Under the pieces are notes generated by a model. That model was not told the DNA's origin, did not search any database, and saw only the letters and a list, made by a program, of their open reading frames with translations. From positions 1 through 45,047 of the forward strand of contig CAKOXI010000010.1 in NCBI GenBank assembly GCA_934130045.1: a DNA stretch of 45,047 bases. The letters are read 5' to 3'. Source of the stretch: an uncultured Bacilli bacterium. GTDB taxonomy: Bacteria > Bacillota_I > Bacilli_A > RF39 > UBA660. The position numbers and the translations under genes were made by a program. This document shows positions 8,560 to 17,098 of this stretch, piece by piece (the stretch's first letter is position 1; every line of letters starts with the position of its first letter).

Positions 8560-10218
8560 TTACTTATATTCTACTATATTTTTAAACATAGAATCAATAG
8601 AAGAATCAAATTTTTTTGACTTATTATTTAATATTTCATTCAATTCAAAATTTTCTTTTACATAAGAATATTTTTTTTCTTTATTATTAAATTCTGTTTT
8701 GATATAATTCCAATTATTTTGTGAAACACCAATCAACTTATAATTAACATTGAATTTTTTATTGAAAAAATCTTCAACTTCTAATAAAGAATAATTAAAC
8801 ATATTAGTTATGTTTTCTGTTTTAAAAACAAATACTATATATTCATCACTTGCAGCTTTTATCTCACCATCAAATAACATTGAAACAATCTCACCATAGT
8901 CTGGATCTAAAATTAAATTATTAATTGAAGATAATTGATTTTTTAAATTTATAATATTACTTTTTTTTAAATTTGCTAAAGCATTATTTATTCTTATATC
9001 TTGAACATTCTTTAATTTTTCAATAATATTTTGGTCAATAATACTTTTTTCCTCTAATTTTTTTATATTTATTTCATCTTTTAAATTATCTATATTAGAG
9101 ATACTATCATTAATTATATTTTGCTCATTTGTTTTATTTATATTATTATTTTGAATATCTATAATTTTTAATATTGATAATTCAAATAACAATCTAGAAT
9201 TATTTGTATTTTTTATGTTAAAGAAAGTATTATTCAATTCATTTATTATAGAAATTAATTTTTCATCATCAATATAATCTAAAAATTCAAAATATAGTTT
9301 ATTAACTTCATCATTAAAATAATTAGGAATTTTTTTTATTAATAAGATATTTTTATAAAATAAAATTAATTCTTCTGTTAATTTCAAAAAATTTTTGCCA
9401 GAGCTATCATAACTATCAATTTCAGAAAAAATTTCTTGCAACTTATTATGGATAATATTTAATACAAATGCTTTTAAATTATTCTGTGTTATTGTTCCAT
9501 TTACTTCATGTACATCATCAGAAGTTATTTTATTCTCTGAATAAGCATTAACTTGATCTAATATACTTAATGCATCTCTTAATCCGCCATTTGCTAATCT
9601 AGATATTTCATCTAAAGCAGTATCTTCAATTGTTATATTTTCCTGTTCACAAATATATTTCAAACGTTCATGTATTTTATTCACGCTTACCTTTTTGAAA
9701 TCAAATCTTTGACATCTAGACAATATTGTTGGTAAAACCTTATGAGGATCAGTAGTTGCTAAAATAAAAATAACATGACTAGGTGGTTCCTCCAAAGTTT
9801 TTAATAATGCATTAAATGCACTGGTACTAAGCATATGAACTTCATCAATTATATATACTTTATATTTACTTATTGATGGCACTAGATTTACTTTATTTTT
9901 TAATTCTCTTATTTCATCAACACCATTATTTGATGCGGCATCTATTTCAATTATATCTACATTTTGTTGATTATTTATTTGTGTACAACATACGCATTTT
10001 TCACAAGGAATACCGTTTTCTAAATTTTCGCAGTTTATAGTTTTAGCAAATATTTTAGCAGCACTTGTTTTTCCTGTTCCTCTTGGACCAGTGAATAAAT
10101 ATGCATGGCTTATTTTATTTTTGTTAATTGCGTTTTGTAAAGTTTTAACAATAACTTCTTGTCCAATCATTTCATTAAAATTTTTAGGTCTATATTTTCT
10201 ATATAAAGCTTGATACAT
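8560..10218 (-). CDS. dnaX: DNA polymerase III gamma/tau subunit DnaX
   Basis: DnaX is the ATPase of the clamp loader and links it to polymerase and helicase. The 552-aa protein has Walker A GPRGTGKT (residues 44-51), a zinc cysteine set (Cys 63, 72, 75 and 77/78), Walker B IIDEVHML, and the SRCQRF sensor 1/arginine-finger region near residue 168. After about residue 370 it becomes Asn/Lys-rich linker, then a C-terminal domain. GGAGG lies upstream of ATG 10216-10218. An A8 run at codons 417-420 is followed at once by a stop in the -1 frame, so a short gamma-like form is possible (see the separate entry). It is 11 nt after tadA. Confidence 0.97.
   Translation of the reverse strand: MYQALYRKYRPKNFNEMIGQEVIVKTLQNAINKNKISHAYLFTGPRGTGKTSAAKIFAKTINCENLENGIPCEKCVCCTQINNQQNVDIIEIDAASNNGVDEIRELKNKVNLVPSISKYKVYIIDEVHMLSTSAFNALLKTLEEPPSHVIFILATTDPHKVLPTILSRCQRFDFKKVSVNKIHERLKYICEQENITIEDTALDEISRLANGGLRDALSILDQVNAYSENKITSDDVHEVNGTITQNNLKAFVLNIIHNKLQEIFSEIDSYDSSGKNFLKLTEELILFYKNILLIKKIPNYFNDEVNKLYFEFLDYIDDEKLISIINELNNTFFNIKNTNNSRLLFELSILKIIDIQNNNINKTNEQNIINDSISNIDNLKDEINIKKLEEKSIIDQNIIEKLKNVQDIRINNALANLKKSNIINLKNQLSSINNLILDPDYGEIVSMLFDGEIKAASDEYIVFVFKTENITNMFNYSLLEVEDFFNKKFNVNYKLIGVSQNNWNYIKTEFNNKEKKYSYVKENFELNEILNNKSKKFDSSIDSMFKNIVEYK
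8957..8968 (-). other. Candidate slippery A8 tract in dnaX with -1-frame stop
   Basis: On the minus strand codons Leu-Lys-Lys-Ser read TTA AAA AAA AGT. A -1 slip on the A run would read AAG then TAA, ending the product at about residue 420 of 552. That mimics the E. coli gamma form in place and outcome. A-runs are common in this genome, so slippage is only a candidate. Confidence 0.3.
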
Positions 10219-10229
10219 AAAAATTCCTC

Positions 10230-10679
10230 CTATTTTCTTTTTTTCTCAAAGAAATTTTGAATAAGTTCTTTTGCTTCTCTTTCATAAATACCACTGGTTA
10301 TTTTTACATTGTGATTATTTTTATTTTCAAAAATTTTTTCAATACTTTCAATATATCCAAATTTTTCATTTTTTGTAGCATAAACTACTCTATCTATTCT
10401 TGATTGAATCATTGCCCCAGAACACATTAAACATGGTACAATTGTTACATACAACGTACATCCATCTAAATGCCATGTATTCAATTTTTTACAAGCTTTT
10501 TCTATGGCAATTATTTCTGCGTGCATGGTTGCTATTTGTTTTTTTTCTTTTTGATTATGTGCCTTTGATATTATTTTATTATTTTTAACAATTAGTGCTC
10601 CAACTGGAACATCATCTAATTTTAAAGATTTTTTAGCTTCTTTTAAAGCTAATTTCATATATATATAGTCATTCTCCAT
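10230..10679 (-). CDS. tadA: tRNA-specific adenosine deaminase TadA
   Basis: TadA deaminates A34 to inosine in tRNA-Arg(ACG). The 149-aa protein has the cytidine deaminase-fold zinc site: HAE in TMHAEIIAIE (His about residue 54, catalytic Glu 56) and PCLMC (PCxxC, about residues 83-87). DVPVGALIV near the N-terminus is also conserved. AGGTGA lies upstream of ATG 10677-10679. It heads the dnaX operon and follows the SRP RNA gene, a neighbourhood typical of Firmicutes, though in Bacillus the RNA lies between tadA and dnaX. Confidence 0.95.
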   Translation of the reverse strand: MENDYIYMKLALKEAKKSLKLDDVPVGALIVKNNKIISKAHNQKEKKQIATMHAEIIAIEKACKKLNTWHLDGCTLYVTIVPCLMCSGAMIQSRIDRVVYATKNEKFGYIESIEKIFENKNNHNVKITSGIYEREAKELIQNFFEKKRK

Positions 10680-10703
10680 ATTAAATTAATCACCTACAAA
10701 AAA

Positions 10704-10776
10704 GACACACACATTTAGAGGAATTTAAGGCTGCTATCTTCCAATTCTGACCTGATTCATTCATAAATGTTGTGTC
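10704..10776 (-). ncRNA. ffs: Signal recognition particle RNA (short 4.5S type)
   Basis: The minus strand contains the conserved SRP domain IV core: GGTCAG, a GGAA tetraloop, then AGCAGCC. It is closed by a long terminal stem, GACACAACATTTA against TAAATGTGTGTGTC, and followed by a T6 run that should terminate it. The mature RNA would be about 73 nt. That is far shorter than the roughly 270-nt scRNA of Bacillus, and close to Mycoplasma-type minimal SRP RNA. It binds Ffh for membrane targeting. A good promoter sits immediately upstream. Confidence 0.92.
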
Positions 10777-10782
10777 ATATTT

Positions 10783-10811
10783 AATATATACTATTTCATA
10801 TTTTAAATCAA
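10783..10811 (-). promoter_or_regulatory. SigmaA-type promoter of SRP RNA
   Basis: TTGATT (10806-10811) and TATATT (10783-10788) are separated by 17 bp. The predicted start, 6-7 nt downstream, falls at the first base of the SRP RNA terminal stem (10776). Confidence 0.8.
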
Positions 10812-10888
10812 ATATTTATTTATTTTTTTATTTAAATTTAATTTTATAATATTGAATTCAAATTATTATATTTCATTATTTTTATCTA

Positions 10889-11348
10889 TGTTTCACGTGG
10901 AACATTGTTATTTATTATTTTATTTATATTTTTAATTTTTATATTTCATTATTTTTTATTTATGTTTCACGTGGAACATTGCTATTTTATTATTTTATTT
11001 ATACTTTTTATTTTTTATATTTCGTTATTTTTTCTATGTTTCACGTGGAACATTGTTATTCTATTATTTCATTTATATTTTTAATTTTTATATTTCATTA
11101 TTTTTATTTATGTTTCACGTGGAACATTGCTATTTTATTATTTTATTTATACTTTTTATTTTTTATATTTCGTTATTTTTTCTATGTTTCACGTGAAACA
11201 TTGTTATTGTATTATTTTGTTTATACTTTTAGTTTTTATATTTCATTATTTTTATTTATGTTCCACGTGAAACATTGTTATTGTATTATTTTGTTTATAC
11301 TTTTAGTTTTTATATTTCATTATTTTTATTTATATTCCACGTGAAACA
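10889..11348. repeat. Tandem array of seven parS sites, 74-bp period
   Basis: Seven copies of the ParB/Spo0J site start at 10889, 10963, 11037, 11111, 11185, 11259 and 11333, each exactly 74 bp apart. Copies 1-4 read TGTTTCACGTGGAACA, copy 5 is the perfect palindrome TGTTTCACGTGAAACA, copy 6 is TGTTCCACGTGAAACA and copy 7 has one change (TATTCCACGTGAAACA). All fit the Bacillus consensus TGTTNCACGTGAAACA on one strand or the other, copy 7 with one mismatch. The 58-bp spacers are AT-only apart from a few bases and are repeated too. The block fills the spacer between gyrA and the SRP RNA, about 9 kb from oriC. It is expected to load ParB and condensin for segregation. No orthodox ParB or ParA gene is in the window. 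Confidence 0.93.
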
Positions 11349-11423
11349 TTTTATCAAATATTATATTTATATATAACATTTTTTAGTTTAATATTAAATT
11401 TATTTATAAATAAAAATAATGAT

Positions 11424-11454
11424 ATAAAAAAATAACTAAATTTTTTTAGTTATT
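11424..11454 (-). terminator. Rho-independent terminator of gyrA
   Basis: On the minus strand AATAACTAAA and TTTAGTTATT form a perfect 10-bp stem (11445-11454 with 11431-11440) and a T-rich tail follows. The stem includes the gyrA stop codon. Confidence 0.88.
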
Positions 11455-13893
11455 TTCTTCAATAGAAACATTTTTTTCATCTTTATCCACAATTGCAATA
11501 TTACTAACTTTTTGATTATCTTTAAGATTAATCAATTTAACACCTTGGGCTACACGTCCAGATTGAGATATTTGTTCAATAGGAAGTCTAATAATAATAC
11601 CATTATTTGTAATTATCATTAAATCTTTATTTTCAACAATAGTTTTAAAAGCAATAATATTACCATTTTTTTCTGTTACATTAAGTGCTTTAACACCTTT
11701 ACTACCTCTATGAGTAATTCTATATTCCTCTATGTTAGTTCGCTTACCGTAACCGTTTTCTGTAACAACTAAAACTTCACTATTAGGTTTGCCTATTTCA
11801 CAACCAACACATTTACCATCATCAACATCAATCCCTTTAACACCTGATGCAGTTCTTCCCATCAAACGTAATTCTTGTTGATTAAATCTAATCATTCTAC
11901 CATTAGAAGAAGCTATTAAAACATCATCTTCACTATCTGCTAACTGTACATCAAGTAACTCATCATCATCACGAAGAGTAATTGCAATCTTACCAGTATT
12001 TCTTATATTTTCAAATTCTGACAATATTGTCTTTTTAACTATACCATTTAGAGTACAGAAAACCAAACATTTGTTTTTATCATTTTTTGATACCTTAAGC
12101 ATAGCTTTTATACATTCATCTTTGTCAATCTGTAATAAATTAATTATTGGTAAACCTTTTGATTGTCTACTAAATACTGGAATTTCGTATCCTTTCATAC
12201 GATATACCTTACCTTTATTAGTAAAGAATAAAAGATTATCATGAGTAGTTAAAGAAATCATTTTTTCAACAAAATCTTCTTCATTAGTTGTCATACCTTT
12301 GATACCCATTCCTCCACGATTTTGTGAACGATATGTTTCGCTAGTAATACGTTTAATGTATCCTTTATTTGTTAATGTAACAATTATATCTTCAACAGGA
12401 ATTAAAGATTCATCTTCTATATAATCCACAGCTGTCATATCAATATGTGTTCTTCTTTCATCACTATATTTATCTTTTATTTCTGTTAATTCTAATTTAA
12501 TAATATCTAAAACCTTCTGTTCTGATCCTAAAATAGATTTTAATTCTTCAATACGTTGTAATAAATCTTTAAGTTCTAGTTCAATTTTATCTTTTTCTAA
12601 TCCAGTTAATCTTCTTAATTTCATTTCTAAGATAGCTTCACATTGAATATCATCTAGTTTAAATTTAGAAGTTAATTGTTCTTTAGCTATTTCATCTGTT
12701 TTAGAAGATTTAATTATTTTAATAACCTCATCAATATTATCTAAAGCAATTTTTAAACCTTCTAATATATGAACACGTGCTTCACATTTATTTAAATCAA
12801 ATTTAGTTCTTCTTATTATTATTTCCTTTTGATAATCAATATACTTAACAATAATATCTTTAAGACCTAAAGTTTTTGGTACACCATTATCAAGCATTAA
12901 GAAAATAATTCCATAATTTGTTTGAAATTGTGTGTGCTTATATAAATTATTTAAAACAACTTGGGGATTAGCATCCCTTTTTAAAGTAATTGTAATTTTA
13001 ATTCCTTCCTTTAAATCAGTATGATAATCAGAAATTCCTTCAATTGTTTTATTATGAACTAATTCAGCAACCTTATTTTTTAATTCCATAGTATTAACGC
13101 CATAAGGTACTTCATCAATAATTATAAGATTTTTTCCGTCTTTTTCTTCTATTCTTGCTTTACTTCTTATAGTAATAGTTCCACGACCTGTTTCGTAAGC
13201 TTTCTTTATACCGCTATTACCTAATATTATTCCGCCAGTTGGAAAATCAGGACCTTTAATATATTGCATCAATTCTAATGTATCAATATCGTGATTATCG
13301 ATATATGCAATACATCCATCAATAACTTCTCCAAGATTATGTGGTGGGATATTAGTTGCCATACCAACAGCAATTCCCATTGTACCATTAACTAAAATAT
13401 TAGGAAATCTAGAAGGTAAAACAGCAGGTTCTTTCTCACTTTCATCAAAGTTTGGAATAAAATTTACAGTGTCTTTATTTATATCCCTAACAAGTTCAAG
13501 AGAAATCTTTGATAATCTAGATTCGGTATAACGCATTGCTGCTGCACCATATCCTTCAATATTACCAAAATTTCCATGACCATCAACAAGCATATGTCTA
13601 TAATTAAAATCTTGAGCCATTCTAACCATTGCTTCATATATTGAAGAATCACCGTGTGGGTGATATTTACCCATAACATCCCCAACAATACGAGCTGATT
13701 TTTTATGTGGTTTATCAGGTGTATAACCAGATTCATACATTGACCATAAAATTCTACGATGAACAGGTTTTAACCCATCTCTTAAATCAGGAAGTGCACG
13801 AGCAACAATAACACTCATTGAATATTCCAAAAATGAAGATTTAACTTCTTCAACAATATTATTTTCTTGTAATCTATCTCTACTATGATCCAT
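11446..13893 (-). CDS. gyrA: DNA gyrase subunit A
   Basis: GyrA is the DNA breakage-reunion subunit of gyrase, which introduces negative supercoils. The 815-aa protein shows the N-terminal winged helix with GLKPVHRRIL, the quinolone-region segment HPHGDSSIYEAM and the catalytic tyrosine in AAMRYTE (about residue 120). In the C-terminal beta-pinwheel, NRGGMGIKG matches the GyrA box needed for DNA wrapping, which favours gyrase over topoisomerase IV ParC. It lies 10 nt after gyrB in the usual gyrB-gyrA order. Its terminator and the parS array follow. Confidence 0.97.
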   Translation of the reverse strand: MDHSRDRLQENNIVEEVKSSFLEYSMSVIVARALPDLRDGLKPVHRRILWSMYESGYTPDKPHKKSARIVGDVMGKYHPHGDSSIYEAMVRMAQDFNYRHMLVDGHGNFGNIEGYGAAAMRYTESRLSKISLELVRDINKDTVNFIPNFDESEKEPAVLPSRFPNILVNGTMGIAVGMATNIPPHNLGEVIDGCIAYIDNHDIDTLELMQYIKGPDFPTGGIILGNSGIKKAYETGRGTITIRSKARIEEKDGKNLIIIDEVPYGVNTMELKNKVAELVHNKTIEGISDYHTDLKEGIKITITLKRDANPQVVLNNLYKHTQFQTNYGIIFLMLDNGVPKTLGLKDIIVKYIDYQKEIIIRRTKFDLNKCEARVHILEGLKIALDNIDEVIKIIKSSKTDEIAKEQLTSKFKLDDIQCEAILEMKLRRLTGLEKDKIELELKDLLQRIEELKSILGSEQKVLDIIKLELTEIKDKYSDERRTHIDMTAVDYIEDESLIPVEDIIVTLTNKGYIKRITSETYRSQNRGGMGIKGMTTNEEDFVEKMISLTTHDNLLFFTNKGKVYRMKGYEIPVFSRQSKGLPIINLLQIDKDECIKAMLKVSKNDKNKCLVFCTLNGIVKKTILSEFENIRNTGKIAITLRDDDELLDVQLADSEDDVLIASSNGRMIRFNQQELRLMGRTASGVKGIDVDDGKCVGCEIGKPNSEVLVVTENGYGKRTNIEEYRITHRGSKGVKALNVTEKNGNIIAFKTIVENKDLMIITNNGIIIRLPIEQISQSGRVAQGVKLINLKDNQKVSNIAIVDKDEKNVSIEENN

Positions 13894-13903
13894 ACTTCAC
13901 CTC

Positions 13904-15826
13904 CTATATATCCAAATTTTCTACATAAACAGCATTTTGTTCAATGAATTCTCTTCTTGGTTCTACTTCATCACCCATTAATTTAGAGAATATTGCATCC
14001 GCCGCAATTAAATCATCAACTGTTATTTTTCTTAAAATTCTAGTATTAATATCCATTGTTGTTTCATTAAGTTCTTCAGCATCCATCTCTCCTAAACCTT
14101 TCATACGGAAAATTAAATACTTAGTGTTAGGATTTAACGATGCTAAATAACTATCTCTTTCCTCTTCATTTAAAACATATTTAGTAGTTTTTCCGTGTTT
14201 AATACAAAATAATGGAGGTTGCGCTGCGTATACATGTCCTGCTTCAACGATTGGTCTAAAAAATCTATAAAATAAAGTTAATAATAAAACTCTAATATGT
14301 GATCCATCTACATCGGCATCGGTCATAATAATAATTTTATGATATCTAAGTTTATTTAAATCAAATTCTGCACCTATTCCTGTTCCAAAAGCTGTAATTA
14401 TTGTTCTAATTTCCTCATTAGATAAAGCTCTATCCATTCTTGCCTTTTCAACATTTAATATTTTACCTCTTAAAGGAAGAATTGCCTGAGTCATTGAATT
14501 TCTACCCTTTATAGCAGATCCTCCAGCACTATCCCCTTCGACTAGAAATATTTCACAAATTTTTGGATCTTTATCTTTACAATCAACTAATTTTCCACCA
14601 AAATTAACAACATCTAAATCACTTTTTCTACGTGTTAACTCTCTTGCTTTTTTGGCAGCAACTCTAGCTCTTGCAGCAGTCATCGTCTTTTCAACAATAA
14701 TTTTAGCCTCATCAGGATTTTCCATTAAAAATCTATCAAATCCTGCTGAAAATACATTATCGGCAAGTTTTCTAACCTCAGAATTACCTAAACGTCCTTT
14801 TGTTTGACCTTCAAACTGAGGATTAGGATGTTTACAAGAAACAATCATTGTTAAACCTTCTTTGACATCATCACCTGTTAATGAATCATCCTTTTCTTTT
14901 AACATATTAGTTTTTCTTGCATAATTATTAATAATACGAGTTAAGGCTCTTCTAACTCCTTCCTCATGTGTTCCTCCATCATGAGTATTAATATTGTTAA
15001 CAAATGAATAAATACTATCAGAATAACCAGAATTATATTGCATAGCAACTTCAAATATAATTCCATCTTCTTCTCCTTCTAAATGAATAATTTGATCATG
15101 AATTGGAGTTTTATTTTTATTCAAGTATTTAACATATTCACTTATTCCACCTTCATAATGGAATACTTCACCAGTCGTATCTTCTAAATCTCTATCATCA
15201 CGTAAAGTTAATTTTAAACCTTTATTTAAAAAAGCTAACTCTCTTGTTCTAGTTTTCAAAGTTTCATAATCATATATATCAGTATCAAAAATATCAGGAT
15301 CTGGTTTAAATGTTACTGTTGTACCAGTTCTATTTAATTCACAATCACCTATAACAGTTAATTTTTGAACTGTTTTTCCGCCATTTTCAAACTTAGTTTC
15401 ATAAATTTTGCCATCTTTATAAACAGTTACAACAACCCATTTAGATAAGGCATTAACTACACTTGCTCCAACTCCGTGTAATCCACCAGATACTTTATAC
15501 CCGCCTCCTCCAAATTTTCCGCCAGCATGAAGTACTGTATAAACTGTTTCAACAGTTGAAATACCAGTTTTAGGATGCACACCTACAGGAATTCCACGAC
15601 CATTATCTTTAACAGTTATTGAATTATCTTTATTAATAATTATTTCAATATTGTTACAAAAACCAGCTAATGCTTCATCTATTGAATTATCAACAATTTC
15701 CCATACTAAATGATGCAAACCCTTAACATCAGTTGTACCAATATACATACCAGGTCTTTTTCTTACAGCTTCAAGACCTTCTAAAACTTGAATATCCGAT
15801 GCATCATAATGTCCATTATTTTCCAT
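13904..15826 (-). CDS. gyrB: DNA gyrase subunit B
   Basis: GyrB is the ATPase subunit of gyrase. The 640-aa protein has the GHKL ATPase motifs (EIVDNSIDEA, DNGRGIPVG, the GGLHGVGASVVNAL loop), a transducer domain, and the Toprim domain with EGDSAGG and DADVDGSHI (about residues 425-505), ending in the GLGEMDAEEL segment. The GGAGGAGTG ribosome site lies in the last codons of recF, so translation of the two is probably coupled. Neighbours recF-gyrB-gyrA match Bacillus. Confidence 0.98.
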   Translation of the reverse strand: MENNGHYDASDIQVLEGLEAVRKRPGMYIGTTDVKGLHHLVWEIVDNSIDEALAGFCNNIEIIINKDNSITVKDNGRGIPVGVHPKTGISTVETVYTVLHAGGKFGGGGYKVSGGLHGVGASVVNALSKWVVVTVYKDGKIYETKFENGGKTVQKLTVIGDCELNRTGTTVTFKPDPDIFDTDIYDYETLKTRTRELAFLNKGLKLTLRDDRDLEDTTGEVFHYEGGISEYVKYLNKNKTPIHDQIIHLEGEEDGIIFEVAMQYNSGYSDSIYSFVNNINTHDGGTHEEGVRRALTRIINNYARKTNMLKEKDDSLTGDDVKEGLTMIVSCKHPNPQFEGQTKGRLGNSEVRKLADNVFSAGFDRFLMENPDEAKIIVEKTMTAARARVAAKKARELTRRKSDLDVVNFGGKLVDCKDKDPKICEIFLVEGDSAGGSAIKGRNSMTQAILPLRGKILNVEKARMDRALSNEEIRTIITAFGTGIGAEFDLNKLRYHKIIIMTDADVDGSHIRVLLLTLFYRFFRPIVEAGHVYAAQPPLFCIKHGKTTKYVLNEEERDSYLASLNPNTKYLIFRMKGLGEMDAEELNETTMDINTRILRKITVDDLIAADAIFSKLMGDEVEPRREFIEQNAVYVENLDI

Positions 15827-15830
15827 TTTT

Positions 15831-16961
15831 TCACTCCTCCACTATCTTTTCAATTGTACCTTCATTAATAAAAAATATTTTTGATTTATTTAAAATAAAA
15901 TTATCAATATTTTTTAAATCAGTAGTTGTTATAATTGTTTGAATATTATTATCAATATATTTTAACAACTTATTTTTTTTATCATCATCCAATTCGCTAA
16001 AAACATCATCTAATAACAATATAGGAGCTTCATTTCTAAATTTTTTTAATATTTCTATTTCAGCCAACTTTATTGTTAAAATAGCAAGACGCTGTTGACC
16101 TTGAGAACCATAATTTTTTAAATTTAAATCATTTAAATAAAACTCAATATCATCTTTATGAGGACCTATCAATGAACTTCCATTTTTTACTTCCGAATTA
16201 AAATGATAACTTAATTTATCGTAGAAAATTTCTTTTAATTCTTCATTACTATACATATCAAAATTTTCAATATTAAAACTATTAATATATTTAATATGAA
16301 AACCACTCATATTAGTTAAATCATAAAATATATTTTCTACAATATTATTTAACTCTTTTATAAAATTATTTCTTATAAAATAAATCTTGATAGCATTTTC
16401 AATATAATAATTGTTTATAACAGATAAATATTGTTTATCTAAATTAATATCAGAATTTAATTTTTTTAAATATTCATTTCTAATTTTATTTATTTTTTTA
16501 TAATTATTTAAAATAATTAAATATTCATTGTTATATTGACTAATTTCAGAATTAATATATCTTCTACGTATATTAGGAGAATCTTTAATTATACCTAAAT
16601 CTTCTGGATAAAAAATAACAATATTTAATTTTGTAATATAATCACTAACCTTTTTATATAAATTATCATCAACATAAATACTTTTTTTATTATTATCTAA
16701 ATTAATTTCAAGTTTAGTATCAAATAAGTTATTATCCTTTATAATACCAACAATTTTTAAAAATTTTTCATTAGATTTTATCAAAGTATTATCAATAAAT
16801 GATCTATGTGATTTTGTAAAGCTCAAAAAATAAATACTTTCTAATAAATTTGTTTTTCCTTGAGCATTATTACCACAAAAAATATTAATATTAGGACTTA
16901 ACAACAATTCTGCATTATTGTAATTACGAAAATTAATTACCTTAAGTTTTTTTATTATCAT
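15831..16961 (-). CDS. recF: DNA replication and repair protein RecF
   Basis: RecF binds gapped DNA with ATP and helps RecOR load RecA. The 376-aa SMC-like protein has Walker A GNNAQGKTNLLES (about residues 30-42), the ABC-type signature region GSQGQQRLAIL and Walker B LLLDDVFSELD near residue 325. The start ATG 16959-16961 has no obvious ribosome site; a short upstream frame (16942-16977) with GGGG before it may couple translation. yaaA, normally just upstream in Bacillus, is missing and a ComK homologue occupies the place. Confidence 0.96.
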   Translation of the reverse strand: MIIKKLKVINFRNYNNAELLLSPNINIFCGNNAQGKTNLLESIYFLSFTKSHRSFIDNTLIKSNEKFLKIVGIIKDNNLFDTKLEINLDNNKKSIYVDDNLYKKVSDYITKLNIVIFYPEDLGIIKDSPNIRRRYINSEISQYNNEYLIILNNYKKINKIRNEYLKKLNSDINLDKQYLSVINNYYIENAIKIYFIRNNFIKELNNIVENIFYDLTNMSGFHIKYINSFNIENFDMYSNEELKEIFYDKLSYHFNSEVKNGSSLIGPHKDDIEFYLNDLNLKNYGSQGQQRLAILTIKLAEIEILKKFRNEAPILLLDDVFSELDDDKKNKLLKYIDNNIQTIITTTDLKNIDNFILNKSKIFFINEGTIEKIVEE

Positions 16962-16977
16962 ATATATAAATTTTCAT
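16942..16977 (-). CDS. Possible 11-codon leader frame overlapping recF start
   Basis: ATG at 16975-16977 begins an 11-residue frame ending at TAA 16942-16944, inside recF in another frame. A GGGG run lies 7 nt upstream of this ATG, while recF itself has no visible ribosome site. This could deliver ribosomes to recF. It is a weak call based only on position. Confidence 0.2.
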   Translation of the reverse strand: MKIYIYDNKKT

Positions 16978-17034
16978 TTTTAAGCCCCACAATCGTTATT
17001 TTAATAATCCATGTACTCCTCTATATACATTTAC

Positions 17035-17063
17035 ATTATAACAAAAATAATTGTAAAAAACAA
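17035..17063 (-). promoter_or_regulatory. Promoter for recF-gyrB-gyrA
   Basis: TTGTTT (17058-17063) and TATAAT (17035-17040) are 17 bp apart on the minus strand, giving a transcript that starts about 65 nt before recF. The -35 box touches the tail of the comK terminator. Confidence 0.6.
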
Positions 17064-17088
17064 AAAAATAAGCAATTTTTGCCTATTT
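17062..17088 (-). terminator. Terminator after comK-like gene
   Basis: AAATAGGC (17081-17088) pairs with GCTTATTT (17066-17073), with one G-U pair, and is followed by a T7 run on the minus strand. It lies 11 nt beyond the comK stop. Confidence 0.8.
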
Positions 17089-17098
17089 TTTTTATAAA

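Noticed and set aside
10979..11344. A 121-codon plus-strand open frame across the parS array
   Set aside because: It is made entirely of repeat units, its 74-bp period is not a multiple of three, it has no ribosome site, and its sequence is fully explained by the parS array.
10889..11348. CRISPR array
   Set aside because: The conserved 16-bp core is a parS site and the spacers are near-identical rather than unique; no cas genes are present.
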